DNA of 64,000 nt, taken from positions 1-64,000 of the forward strand of contig JAVBTA010000016.1 of assembly GCA_031556375.1 (NCBI GenBank). The letters are read 5' to 3'. Under the pieces are notes generated by a model. That model ran no database searches. It had not been told where the DNA came from and saw nothing but the letters and a program-made list of their open reading frames with translations. Source of the DNA: BNXB01 sp031556375. GTDB taxonomy: Bacteria > Bacteroidota > Bacteroidia > Bacteroidales > Azobacteroidaceae. The stretch's first letter is position 1. Each line of letters starts with the position of its first letter. Shown piece by piece: positions 55,445-64,000 of this stretch. Position numbers and translations under genes: made by a program.

Positions 55445-57112
55445 ATGGAAGAAAAAGTTAGAATTTATTGCAAAAACACAAAAAAATATCAAAGTTTTGA
55501 ACCCGGGACATCTTTATTAGAAATATATGATGCGATGGGGGTTAAATTACCTTACCAACTTGCAGGGGCCAGGGTTAATAATAAGACGGAAAATTTGAAA
55601 TTCAGGTGCTATACCTCAAAAGATGTGGATTTTTTTGATGTTAGTGATCCTTCGGGCATGAGAGCTTATGTTCGTTCCTTATGTTTCATTTTGTCAAAAG
55701 CGGTTAATGACCTGTACCCCGGCGCAGAAATATATATTGAACATCCGGTTTCTAAAGGGTATTATTGTGCCTTAGCAATCGACAGGACTATTACAGAAGA
55801 GGATGTAACCAATTTGAAGAGTAAGATGCAGGAAATTATTAATATGGCTCTTCCTTTTGAAACCCATTCCGGACAAACATCAGAGGTTGTAAAGCTATTC
55901 CGTAAACATAATATGGAAGATAAAGCTATTCTGTTGGAAACTGTAGGGAAAGTTTATAGTACTTATAATGTATTAGGCGGGCATATAGACCATTATTACG
56001 GGTCCCTATTGCCTGATACAGGCTGGGTTTATCTTTTCGGATTGGAAAAACTCAATGGAGGGCTCCTGTTGAGGGTTCCGAATATGCAATCTCCATCGGA
56101 ATTGCAGCCATTTGTTCGTCAGGAGAAGATGATGAATGTTTTTCAGGAACATTTGAAATTTCAGCGGGTAATGGGTATGTCGAATGTCGGTGATTTGAAT
56201 CGTACTTATGAATCCGGGTCTACTCCTGCTATGGTTAAGGTTGCTGAAGCAATACAGGAAAAGCAAATTGCTCAAATTGCCGATGAAATCGCTAAAAAAT
56301 ATGATGATGGAGTTAGAATTGTATTGATATCCGGGCCGTCTTCATCAGGAAAGACTACATTTTGTAAGCGCCTGCAAGTACAGTTGATGACGAATACGAT
56401 TCGTCCGATGGCGATTTCTCTTGATGATTATTATGTAAATCGCGTTGAAACTCCGTTGGATGAGTCAGGCGAATACGATTATGAATCGCTTTATGCTATC
56501 GATCTGCCCCTTTTCAATTCTGATTTGAAGAAAATTCTTGCCGGAGAGGAAGTGGCATTGCCTACATACGATTTCACATTAGGTCAAAGGGTATACAAGG
56601 GGAATACCATCAAGCTTGAAGAAAATTCGGTTTTGGTCATGGAAGGAATACATGCGTTAAATCCGGAATTGTTGCCCGGAATAGATCATTCCATGATGTA
56701 TAAAATATATGTTTCAGCCCTGACTACTATTGCGTTGGATGATCACAACTGGATTCCTACTACCGATAATCGTCTTATCCGGCGTATAGTGAGGGATTAT
56801 CAGTTCCGTAAATATTCGGCGAAAGAAACTATTTCTCGTTGGACAAGTGTAAGGAAGGGAGAAGATAAATGGATTTTTCCTTATCAGGAAGAAGCTGATG
56901 CAATGTTTAATTCCGCAATGTTGTATGAGTTGGCAGTCCTCAGAAGATATGCCGAACCTATTCTGGCAGAGGTGCTTCCGCGGGATCCGGAGTATGCAGA
57001 GGCTTACCGGTTATTGAAATTTCTGAAATATTTTGTTTATATTGATATCAATGAATTACCGAATACTTCATTGTTAAGGGAATTTTTAGGAGGCAGTAGT
57101 TTTAGGTATTAA
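55445..57112 (+). CDS. TGS-uridine kinase fusion (ThrRS-like N-terminus)
   Basis: A 555-residue protein. Residues 1-60 are a TGS-like domain (VRIYCKNTKKYQSFEPGTSLLEIY), followed by a ThrRS-like tRNA-editing/second additional region (HPVSKGYYCALAIDRTITEEDV). A P-loop uridine/phosphoribulokinase domain starts with GPSSSGKT at residues 297-304 and has SLDDYYVNR and the YDFTLGQR stretch. Similar fusions are known in Thermotoga and Bacteroidetes. It is usually annotated as a nucleoside kinase; the true substrate and the role of the N-terminal half are unknown. It is followed by rpoN 61 bases on. Confidence 0.88.
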   Translation: MEEKVRIYCKNTKKYQSFEPGTSLLEIYDAMGVKLPYQLAGARVNNKTENLKFRCYTSKDVDFFDVSDPSGMRAYVRSLCFILSKAVNDLYPGAEIYIEHPVSKGYYCALAIDRTITEEDVTNLKSKMQEIINMALPFETHSGQTSEVVKLFRKHNMEDKAILLETVGKVYSTYNVLGGHIDHYYGSLLPDTGWVYLFGLEKLNGGLLLRVPNMQSPSELQPFVRQEKMMNVFQEHLKFQRVMGMSNVGDLNRTYESGSTPAMVKVAEAIQEKQIAQIADEIAKKYDDGVRIVLISGPSSSGKTTFCKRLQVQLMTNTIRPMAISLDDYYVNRVETPLDESGEYDYESLYAIDLPLFNSDLKKILAGEEVALPTYDFTLGQRVYKGNTIKLEENSVLVMEGIHALNPELLPGIDHSMMYKIYVSALTTIALDDHNWIPTTDNRLIRRIVRDYQFRKYSAKETISRWTSVRKGEDKWIFPYQEEADAMFNSAMLYELAVLRRYAEPILAEVLPRDPEYAEAYRLLKFLKYFVYIDINELPNTSLLREFLGGSSFRY

Positions 57113-57124
57113 AAAAACAATTTT

Positions 57125-57132
57125 TATCTTTG
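57125..57132 (+). promoter_or_regulatory. Promoter -7 box of rpoN
   Basis: TATCTTTG matches TAnnTTTG and lies 41 bases before the ATG at 57174. No clear -33 box. Confidence 0.5.
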
Positions 57133-57173
57133 CACTGTTTTTTTATTAGAAACGAGCTTTTGACGTCCTAAAA

Positions 57174-58637
57174 ATGATCAGACAACAACTCAGCCAACGG
57201 TTACAACAAAAGTTATCTCCATTGCAGATCCAGCAGGTTAAAATGTTGGAGCTCAACACTATTGAGCTTGAAAACAGGATTGACCAGGAGTTGGAGGAAA
57301 ATCCTGCTTTGGAAGAACTGGACGATTATTCTTCCGGTTCAGATGATGAACGTACAACAGATGAGTTTGATTCGAATGATGAAGGTAGTATCTCCGAAGA
57401 AGATATTGTGCTTGGAGATTATTTAAGTGAAGATGATATTCCGGATTATAAATTTCATCAGAATAACTATTCTTCTGAAAATCAGAAGGATGACATACCA
57501 TATTCGGAATCTGAGTCTTTTCAGGAATATTTGCTTGACCAATTGCGGTTAAGGTCTCTTACTGAAGAACAATTTAGGATAGGAGAGTATTTAATTGGAA
57601 ACATCGATGAGGATGGTTATTTAAGGCGCGATTTAGGCGCGATTTCCGATGATCTGGTATTTCAATACGGAGAAGATATTCCGGTATCGGAGATAGAAAA
57701 GGTATTGGAAATTATTAAAGAATTTGATCCGCCGGGAGTTGCTTCGGCAGATTTAAAAGAATGTTTATTATTGCAACTTAGACGAAAAGTATCGAATCAG
57801 GCAAGGGATAATGCCTGTGAGATTCTCGAAAACTATTTTGATGAGTTTTCGAAGAAACATTTTGAAAAAATATTGAAGGGGATGAATATTAGTGAAGATG
57901 ATTTGAAAGATGTAATGAAAGAGATTACTTTATTGAGCCCAAAGCCTGGGAGTGCTTGGGAGAGTAATCTGGAGACAAAAATGTCTCAAATTAATCCGGA
58001 TTTTGTAGTGGAAGCTGTTAATGGAGAACTCATTTTTAGTATGCCGCACCAAAATATTCCGGAATTGAGGATTAATCGTGAGTATCAGGAGATGTTTGAC
58101 GATTATTCAAAGAATAGAAAAAATCAGTCGTCAGACAAAAAAGAGGCTTTACTTTTTGTTAAGCAAAAGCTGGATTCTGCAAAGTGGTTTATTGATGCTG
58201 TTAAGCAAAGACAAAACACATTGAAAGGGACGATGATGGCAATATTGGAGTTGCAGCATGATTTTTTTCTTTCAGGTGAAGACCAGGATATTAAGCCGAT
58301 GATTCTTAAAGATGTATCGGAGTTGAGCGGTTATGATATTTCTACTATTTCGAGGGTAAGTACCAGTAAGTATGTTCAAACAAATTATGGGATTTATCCA
58401 TTGAAATATTTTTTCTCCGAATCTTTGCAAAATGAGGCTGGAGAGGAAGTTTCAACCCGAGAAGTAAAGGCGATTTTAAAATCATGCATCGAAAGTGAAG
58501 ACAAAAATAAGCCGCTTACAGATGATGCTTTGGTGCGCGAATTGAAGAATAAGGGTTATGAGGTAGCCAGAAGAACGATTGCCAAGTATCGTGAGCAATT
58601 AGGTATTCCGGTTGCCCGATTGAGAAAAGAAATATAG
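57174..58637 (+). CDS. rpoN: RNA polymerase sigma-54 factor
   Basis: A 487-residue alternative sigma factor. Region I is Gln-rich at the N-terminus (IRQQLSQRLQQKLSPLQIQQ), an acidic region II follows, the core-binding domain is in the middle, and the RpoN box is RRTIAKYREQLGIPVARLRK at the C-terminus. Sigma-54 needs an ATPase enhancer-binding activator to open promoters, and none lies in this window. It reaches its stop 61 bases before gcvH. Confidence 0.96.
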   Translation: MIRQQLSQRLQQKLSPLQIQQVKMLELNTIELENRIDQELEENPALEELDDYSSGSDDERTTDEFDSNDEGSISEEDIVLGDYLSEDDIPDYKFHQNNYSSENQKDDIPYSESESFQEYLLDQLRLRSLTEEQFRIGEYLIGNIDEDGYLRRDLGAISDDLVFQYGEDIPVSEIEKVLEIIKEFDPPGVASADLKECLLLQLRRKVSNQARDNACEILENYFDEFSKKHFEKILKGMNISEDDLKDVMKEITLLSPKPGSAWESNLETKMSQINPDFVVEAVNGELIFSMPHQNIPELRINREYQEMFDDYSKNRKNQSSDKKEALLFVKQKLDSAKWFIDAVKQRQNTLKGTMMAILELQHDFFLSGEDQDIKPMILKDVSELSGYDISTISRVSTSKYVQTNYGIYPLKYFFSESLQNEAGEEVSTREVKAILKSCIESEDKNKPLTDDALVRELKNKGYEVARRTIAKYREQLGIPVARLRKEI

Positions 58638-58698
58638 TTAGAAGGAGTTGGGATTTCCCGGCTTTTAAAATATTAATAACCATAAATAGTAATTTATC

Positions 58699-59079
58699 AT
58701 GAATTTTCCAGAAGGATTGAAGTACACAAAGGATCATGAGTGGATCCGCGTAGAAGGAGAAACCGCTTATGTAGGGATCACAGACTATGCACAGGGTGAA
58801 TTAGGCGAAATCGTTTTCGTTGATGTTGATTCTGCCGGCGAAACAATCGGTCAAAATGAAGTTTTCGGATCAATTGAAGCTGTGAAAACTGTTTCGGATC
58901 TATTAATGCCTGCTACAGGTGAAGTTCTTGAAGTAAACGAATCTTTGGAAGATCAACCGGAATTGGTTAATCAGGATCCTTATGGAAAAGGTTGGATCAT
59001 CAAGGTGAAAATAGAAGATGCCGCTCAGGTTAACGGACTTCTTTCTGCTGCCGATTATAAAACATTTATTGGAAAATGA
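58699..59079 (+). CDS. gcvH: Glycine cleavage system H protein
   Basis: A 126-residue lipoyl carrier of the glycine cleavage system. The lipoyl Lys63 lies in GSIEAVKTVSDLLMP. It stands alone here, without gcvT or gcvP, and overlaps purE by 4 bases, so the two are translationally coupled. Length and sequence match the family. Confidence 0.96.
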   Translation: MNFPEGLKYTKDHEWIRVEGETAYVGITDYAQGELGEIVFVDVDSAGETIGQNEVFGSIEAVKTVSDLLMPATGEVLEVNESLEDQPELVNQDPYGKGWIIKVKIEDAAQVNGLLSAADYKTFIGK

Positions 59080-59594
59080 TTCCTGTAGTAAATCCGGAAG
59101 TAAGTATTATTATGGGGAGCACTTCCGATCTCCCTGTCATGGAAAAGGCGGCAAAAGTGTTTGATGATTTCGAAGTTCCTTTCGAGATGCACGCTTTATC
59201 CGCCCACCGGACTCCTGCCGAAGTGGAAGAATTCGCAAAAACAGCTAAAAACCGCGGCATAAAGGTTATTATTGCTGCTGCAGGTATGGCTGCCCATCTT
59301 CCGGGAGTTATTGCTTCCATGACAACCCTGCCAGTGATAGGAGTTCCCATTAATTCGTCACTGGATGGAATGGACGCATTACTTGCTATTGTCCAGATGC
59401 CTCCGGGTATTCCTGTGGCTACAGTCGGTATTAATGGGGCAATGAATGCCGCGTTACTTGCCGTTCAGATGCTTGCCGTGGAGAACAAGGAATTACAGGC
59501 AAAGCTTATCACCCATAAGGAGGAACTCAAAATGAAGATAGTTCAGGCAAACAACGAACTTTCTTCTGTGAAGTATAAGTTTAAGACAAATTAA
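59076..59594 (+). CDS. purE: N5-carboxyaminoimidazole ribonucleotide mutase PurE
   Basis: A 172-residue purine-pathway enzyme that turns N5-CAIR into CAIR. The active-site motif GSTSDLPVMEKA and the ALSAHRTP and AAGMAAHLPGVIAS stretches are intact. Its ATG overlaps the gcvH stop by 4 bases (ATGA). A palindromic repeat follows before ispG. Confidence 0.96.
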   Translation: MIPVVNPEVSIIMGSTSDLPVMEKAAKVFDDFEVPFEMHALSAHRTPAEVEEFAKTAKNRGIKVIIAAAGMAAHLPGVIASMTTLPVIGVPINSSLDGMDALLAIVQMPPGIPVATVGINGAMNAALLAVQMLAVENKELQAKLITHKEELKMKIVQANNELSSVKYKFKTN

Positions 59595-59621
59595 AATGAC
59601 GAATTCCTTATCATGAGGATT

Positions 59622-59694
59622 CCATCATTTTGAGCATAGCGAGAAATCTAATAACTATATGTGTTTAGATTTCTCGCTATGTTTGAAATGATGG
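59622..59694. repeat. Imperfect palindromic repeat (REP-like) between purE and ispG
   Basis: CATAGCGAGAAATCTAA (59635-59651) pairs perfectly with TTAGATTTCTCGCTATG (59665-59681), and CCATCATTT (59622-59630) pairs with AAATGATGG (59686-59694) beyond a 4-base internal mismatch. The AGCGAGAAATCT core resembles dispersed palindromes common in Bacteroidetes genomes. No U run follows, so it is not a typical terminator. Confidence 0.8.
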
Positions 59695-59733
59695 TTCTTG
59701 TTCATAACAAGGCATTCTGATATCATTTAAAAT

Positions 59734-61452
59734 ATGGATTTATTTAATTACAAACGTCGCCAATCCTCAGAGGTTCGTGTCGGTAATACTCCCCTGGGAG
59801 GGAATAACCCGATACGATTGCAATCGATGACCAATACATCGACGATGGATACGGAAAGTAGCGTATCTCAGTGTATTCGTATCATTCAGGCTGGGGGTGA
59901 GTATGTGCGTCTTACGGCTCAAGGGGTTCGTGAAGCTGAAAATCTGAAAAATATCCGTGAACAACTAAATATCCGGGGATATACGACTCCTTTGGTTGCC
60001 GATATTCATTTTAATCCTAAAGCTGCGGACAGCGCTGCTAAAACAGTTGAAAAAGTCCGTATTAATCCTGGAAATTATGTCGATCCGGTTAAAACATTCG
60101 CAAAATTCGAGTATACCAGTGAAGAGTATGCCGCGGAAATAGAAAAAATAAGGGAGCGTTTTGTTCCCTTCCTGAATATATGCAAAGAACATAATACGGC
60201 GATTCGTATAGGAGTAAACCATGGCTCGTTGTCTGACCGTATAATGTCGCGTTACGGGGATACCCCGCAAGGCATGGTCGAATCGTGCATGGAATTTCTC
60301 CGGATTTGTATAGCGGAAGAGTTTTACGATGTCGTTTTGTCTATTAAGGCTTCTATGACTTCGGTTATGGTACGTACAGTGCGTCTATTGGTGCATTGTA
60401 TGGAAAAAGAAAACATGGCTTTTCCTCTGCATCTGGGAGTTACTGAAGCCGGTGACGGGGAAGACGGACGTATTAAATCGGCAGTCGGCATAGGTACTTT
60501 ATTAATGGAAGGTATTGGAGATACGATACGGGTTTCTCTGAGCGAAGATCCTGAACTTGAAATCCCTGTTTGCCGTAAAATAGTTGACTATATAAATGAA
60601 AAAAATGGACATTCCACAATATCCGGAGGTCGTTTTTCAGGATATAACCCGTTTGAGCCTGTAAAAAGAGAATCATTTGCTGTGGATAAATTCGGAGGAG
60701 GAAATCCTCTTGTAGTGATTGAAGATCCGGCCTCTCCATTGTTTACATCCGGACAAATTGAGGATTGGCAAAAATGTGATTCTACTCCGAAATTTCTGGA
60801 ATTGAAATATAATGATCTCAATGATAGTATATTATCGTTGGTTAAACAAGATAACAAAACCGTACTTATTCTTGCAAGTGATCATCAGTTTTCTGTTGGG
60901 GAACAAAAAGCGTTTATTCACCGCTTATGTAGCGAAGGAATAAGTAATCCCTTGATTATCAGGCGTATTTTTAATGAAGATGATATTGAATCATTGCAAC
61001 TTAAAGCAGCAATGGATTGTGGCGTATTTTTCCTGGATATGCTCGCTGATGGCCTTTGGTTGCAAAATGTTTCTTCAAAAATATCTCCGGATGAATTGAA
61101 GTCGGTCAGCTATGGGATATTGCAGGCTACAGGACGCCTGATAACCAAGACGGAATACATTTCCTGTCCGAGTTGCGGACGTACGTTGTTTGATTTACAG
61201 TCGACCATAAAAAAAGTTAAAGCGGCTACGAGTCATCTTAAAGGCTTAAAAATAGGAATTATGGGTTGTATTGTCAATGGTCCCGGTGAGATGGCTGATG
61301 CTGATTATGGCTACGTTGGAGCCAGTCCCGGGAAAATCAGTCTGTATAAAGGCAAGGAATGCATAGAGAAAAATATCCCTGCAGAAAAGGCTGTTGAAAG
61401 CCTGGTCAACCTCATTAAAAAGTATGGGGATTGGAAAGAAGCTGTTGAATAA
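59734..61452 (+). CDS. ispG: 4-hydroxy-3-methylbut-2-enyl diphosphate synthase (IspG)
   Basis: A 572-residue 4Fe-4S enzyme of the MEP isoprenoid pathway. The N-terminal TIM barrel has QSMTNTSTMD and VRINPGN, and the C-terminal cluster cysteines are Cys478, Cys481 (CPSCGRT) and Cys512 (GCIVNGPGE). It is about 200 residues longer than E. coli IspG because of an insert domain between the barrel and the cluster domain, as in Bacteroidetes and plants. Confidence 0.96.
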   Translation: MDLFNYKRRQSSEVRVGNTPLGGNNPIRLQSMTNTSTMDTESSVSQCIRIIQAGGEYVRLTAQGVREAENLKNIREQLNIRGYTTPLVADIHFNPKAADSAAKTVEKVRINPGNYVDPVKTFAKFEYTSEEYAAEIEKIRERFVPFLNICKEHNTAIRIGVNHGSLSDRIMSRYGDTPQGMVESCMEFLRICIAEEFYDVVLSIKASMTSVMVRTVRLLVHCMEKENMAFPLHLGVTEAGDGEDGRIKSAVGIGTLLMEGIGDTIRVSLSEDPELEIPVCRKIVDYINEKNGHSTISGGRFSGYNPFEPVKRESFAVDKFGGGNPLVVIEDPASPLFTSGQIEDWQKCDSTPKFLELKYNDLNDSILSLVKQDNKTVLILASDHQFSVGEQKAFIHRLCSEGISNPLIIRRIFNEDDIESLQLKAAMDCGVFFLDMLADGLWLQNVSSKISPDELKSVSYGILQATGRLITKTEYISCPSCGRTLFDLQSTIKKVKAATSHLKGLKIGIMGCIVNGPGEMADADYGYVGASPGKISLYKGKECIEKNIPAEKAVESLVNLIKKYGDWKEAVE

Positions 61453-61551
61453 TCTTAAATTTTTGCTAATAGATAAGGAATTCTCATTTATTTTTACTTA
61501 ATTTGTAAGTTAAAATAGTTTTAACGGACATAAATTGAAAATTGTTGCGCT

Positions 61552-63621
61552 ATGAATGAACCTCTCGATCCAAAACATGTTGCGAATGAAAACATGTTTG
61601 AAGAAAGTAATCCAGTGACTCCTCTTGGACAGGAAGAGCAAATTCCTGCTGTTGAAAATCAAGAAGAACAATCAGAACCCGTAGTTTCTGTTCCGGAGTC
61701 AGAATCTCCGGAAGTGAAAGAACCGGAACCGGAAATTGTGCCGGAACCACTTCAGGAAGTTGTGTCAGAAACGAATGTACCCGAAACCCAGGAAAATACT
61801 TTGGAGGAAGAGACCGTTCCTGTAGAAGCAAATGATTCGGAAGACGATGATGTTGAAGAGTCCGATTCAAAAGTAAACGACTTTACAGAACAATCAGATA
61901 AATTATCCAGGGAACAAATTGTAGAGCGATTGGGTGTAGTAGTTAATTTACCGATCCATGAAAATGTAAAAGCTGAAATTGATGCCTTGAAACAATCTTT
62001 TTACAAGCAAAAGAGAATCGAGACTGAAGCGGCAAAGAAAGCTTTCATTGAAAATGGCGGTGAAGAATCGGAATTTGTTGCGCCAGTCGATAGCCTGGAA
62101 GAGAGTTTCAAAGAAAAATTACAATCTTTCCGTGAAAAAAGAGCATCTTTGACAGCGGAGAGTGAAAAAATAAAAGAACAGAACCTAAAAGCGAAGCAAG
62201 CAATTATTGAAGAATTGAAAGCTTTGATAGAGAGCCAGGATGATTTTTATAAGGTATATAATGAATTCCGTCGTTTACAACAACAATGGAAAGATATCAA
62301 ACAAGTTCCTCAGGCTAGTGTTAATGATCTTTGGAAAGCATACCAACATTACAGCGAAAAATTCTATGATTTGTTGAAGATCAACAATGAGATGCGTGAC
62401 TATGATTTCAAGAAAAACCTGGAATTAAAAATTGCACTTTGTGAGGCTTCTGAACGTCTGGATGAAGAAAGTGATGTAGTATCGGCATTTTATCAATTGC
62501 AAAACCTTCATCAGGAATGGCGGGAAATCGGTCCGGTTGCAAAAGAACTGAGAGAAGAGATCTGGTCTCGTTTTAAGAAGGCATCTACTGTAGTGAATAA
62601 AAAGCATCAGGATCATTTTGAAGGTTTACGTTCGTTGGAACAACGTAATTTGGATGAAAAAACAGCGATCTGTGAAGAAATGGAAGCTGTTGATTATTCT
62701 AAATTAGCAACTTTCAAGGATTGGGACGAGCAAAATAAACGGGTTTTGGATCTTCAGGAAAAATGGAAGACTATTGGTTTCGCTCCAAAGAAGAATAATG
62801 TAAAGATATTTGAACGCTTCCGTGCATCTTGTGATACTTTCTTCCAAAAGAAAAGTGATTTCTATAAGGGAATCAAAGAAGGAATGGAAGCCAATTACGA
62901 AAAGAAAAAAACTTTGTGTGAAAAAGCAGAGGCTTTGAAAGATAGTCCGGATTGGAAAGAAACGACAGACAAGTTGATTGCTTTGCAAAAAGAATGGAAA
63001 ACGGTAGGGCCCGTTTCACGTAAATATTCTGATGTTATCTGGAAACGTTTTATTGCTGCTTGCGATTATTTCTTCGAGCAAAAGAGTGCGCATTTCTCTT
63101 CTCAGAAATCAGAAGAGATGGAGAATCTTAAACTAAAGAAAGACCTGATCAAGAAACTGAAAGAAATTGATGAAACTATCGATAGCAAAGAGGCTGTTTC
63201 TATTGTACGTGGAGTCATTTCTGAATGGAATGCTGTCGGCCATGTACCATTCCGCGATAAAGATAAAATTTATAAAGAGTATAGGGAGGCTGTCGATAAA
63301 CAATTTGACAGATTGAAAGTTGATGAATCAGAACGTCGTTTGCAGTCTTTCAAATCGAATATGAATGATATTGTAAACTCCGGAGATAAGCCTAAGAATA
63401 AGCTGTTTGGAGAGCGTGAAAAGCTGATGAGAACTTACGATCGTCTCAAGAGTGACATTCAGACCTATGAAAACAATATCGGATTTTTATCTATATCGTC
63501 TAAAGGTGGAGGTGGTTTAGTGAAAGATATGAATCATAAGATTGAAAGTTTGAAGGAAGAACTTAGTTTGATTATCAAGAAAATTGAATTGATCGACGAA
63601 AATCTGGAAGGTCAGAAATAA
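61552..63621 (+). CDS. DUF349 repeat protein
   Basis: A 689-residue soluble protein. Residues 1-110 are acidic and Pro/Glu/Val-rich, then a helical region with five DUF349 repeats, marked by QQWKDIKQVP, EWREIGPVAK, KWKTIGFAPK, EWKTVGPVSR and EWNAVGHVPF. Coiled-coil helices with many Lys and Glu connect them. The function is unknown; the repeats suggest an extended scaffold. It lies 99 bases after ispG and ends in a terminator. Confidence 0.85.
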   Translation: MNEPLDPKHVANENMFEESNPVTPLGQEEQIPAVENQEEQSEPVVSVPESESPEVKEPEPEIVPEPLQEVVSETNVPETQENTLEEETVPVEANDSEDDDVEESDSKVNDFTEQSDKLSREQIVERLGVVVNLPIHENVKAEIDALKQSFYKQKRIETEAAKKAFIENGGEESEFVAPVDSLEESFKEKLQSFREKRASLTAESEKIKEQNLKAKQAIIEELKALIESQDDFYKVYNEFRRLQQQWKDIKQVPQASVNDLWKAYQHYSEKFYDLLKINNEMRDYDFKKNLELKIALCEASERLDEESDVVSAFYQLQNLHQEWREIGPVAKELREEIWSRFKKASTVVNKKHQDHFEGLRSLEQRNLDEKTAICEEMEAVDYSKLATFKDWDEQNKRVLDLQEKWKTIGFAPKKNNVKIFERFRASCDTFFQKKSDFYKGIKEGMEANYEKKKTLCEKAEALKDSPDWKETTDKLIALQKEWKTVGPVSRKYSDVIWKRFIAACDYFFEQKSAHFSSQKSEEMENLKLKKDLIKKLKEIDETIDSKEAVSIVRGVISEWNAVGHVPFRDKDKIYKEYREAVDKQFDRLKVDESERRLQSFKSNMNDIVNSGDKPKNKLFGEREKLMRTYDRLKSDIQTYENNIGFLSISSKGGGGLVKDMNHKIESLKEELSLIIKKIELIDENLEGQK

Positions 63622-63638
63622 TAATTTTAAATAGAAAG

Positions 63639-63670
63639 GCACGAAGAATATGTTGAATCTTCGTGCTTTT
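63639..63670 (+). terminator. Terminator after the DUF349 gene
   Basis: The 9-bp stem GCACGAAGA / TCTTCGTGC with a 10-base loop is followed by T4, 17 bases after the DUF349 stop. Confidence 0.85.
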
Positions 63671-63687
63671 TCGTTTTTATATAACAC

Positions 63688-64000
63688 ATGAAAATAGGAA
63701 TTTTATCTTCCGGAGGAGATTGTCCGGGTATCAATGCGACGATTCGTGGGGTCGGAAAGACAGCGATGACACATTTTGGTATGGAGGTCATTGGTATCAA
63801 AAGTGGCTTTTTAGGACTTTTGAGTAAAAAAGAAGAAGACATAATTCCTCTTGATAATGAAGCTTTATCCGGTATTCTCAATCTGGGTGGTACTATTCTG
63901 GGAACTTCCAGGGAGAAACCATTTAAGAAAATACTAAACTCTGAGACAGAAGAAAAGCCTCAGATCATTCTGGATGCTTATAATGACCTGGGATTGGATT
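63688..64000 (+). CDS. pfkA: Phosphofructokinase, N-terminal part
   Basis: The ATG at 63688 opens MKIGILSSGGDCPGINATIRG and the frame stays open to the window end (104 codons). GGDCPGxNA and GGTILGTSREKPF are the nucleotide-binding hallmarks of 6-phosphofructokinases. The key Gly/Asp position that separates ATP- from PPi-dependent enzymes falls just past the end, so the type is not decided. Confidence 0.9.
   Translation, partial: MKIGILSSGGDCPGINATIRGVGKTAMTHFGMEVIGIKSGFLGLLSKKEEDIIPLDNEALSGILNLGGTILGTSREKPFKKILNSETEEKPQIILDAYNDLGLD

Noticed and set aside
59635..59681. 17-bp stem after purE as an intrinsic terminator
   Set aside because: No T run follows the stem on either strand, and a second outer stem makes a dispersed palindrome more likely.

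Overview
The window looks like a chromosomal segment from a low-GC member of the Bacteroidetes, most likely the order Bacteroidales; genus and family cannot be settled from sequence alone. The grounds are the many promoters of the Bacteroidetes sigma type (a -7 box TAnnTTTG, often with TTTG or TTG 18-20 bases upstream), weak or absent Shine-Dalgarno sites, many lipoproteins with a Cys lipobox, a long IspG with a large insert, a rimP-nusA-infB-cvpA-sufBCDS string, DUF6807, DKNYY, DUF349 and DUF2807 families, and a PorE-like type IX secretion protein. Nearly all of it is chromosomal housekeeping with small accessory patches. No rRNA, tRNA, CRISPR array or prophage was seen.

Layout. 1-138: the edge of an IS3-family insertion sequence (start of orfA). 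210-3976: leuS followed by a radical SAM gene, preceded by a 500-base leader region with a small ORF and an intrinsic terminator that looks like an attenuator. 4507-10101: a giant alpha-2-macroglobulin lipoprotein. 10091-13142: tsaE, then a divergent two-gene module of a TPR-AAA+ ATPase and a TPR membrane protein. 13222-19560: YegP-like protein, a DKNYY lipoprotein joined to a Ca2+ P-type ATPase, and a divergent Na/phosphate cotransporter. 19564-24276: a manC-SIS isomerase-PfkB kinase cluster and the PorE-like lipoprotein. 24387-27896: rpsA, and two divergent O6-alkylguanine transferases, one fused to an AraC-type HTH. 27930-33375: leftward cluster rfbD, unknown secreted protein, methyltransferase, prfC, DUF6807. 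33450-36840: MBL-fold hydrolase, DUF2807 lipoprotein, rnhB and an archaeal-type ATPase with a striking nested palindrome before it. 36900-47176: one leftward run, rimP-nusA-infB-cvpA-sufB-sufC-sufD-sufS-phnA/yjdM, joining translation/transcription factors to Fe-S cluster assembly. 47457-50180: two lipoproteins, one related to GH123. 50240-55302: DEAD-box helicase, tyrosine phosphatase, Lrp-type regulator, two FKBP isomerases. 55445-64000: TGS-uridine kinase fusion, rpoN, gcvH-purE, a palindromic repeat, ispG, a DUF349 protein and the start of a phosphofructokinase.

The genes are mostly independent housekeeping units. Possible coupled systems are the TPR-AAA+/TPR-membrane pair, the manC/SIS/kinase sugar cluster, the attenuator-like leader of leuS, and the translation plus Fe-S operon. 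No obviously new defence or mobile system was found; the least explained items are the AAA+/TPR pair, the leuS leader and the palindrome before the archaeal-type ATPase.
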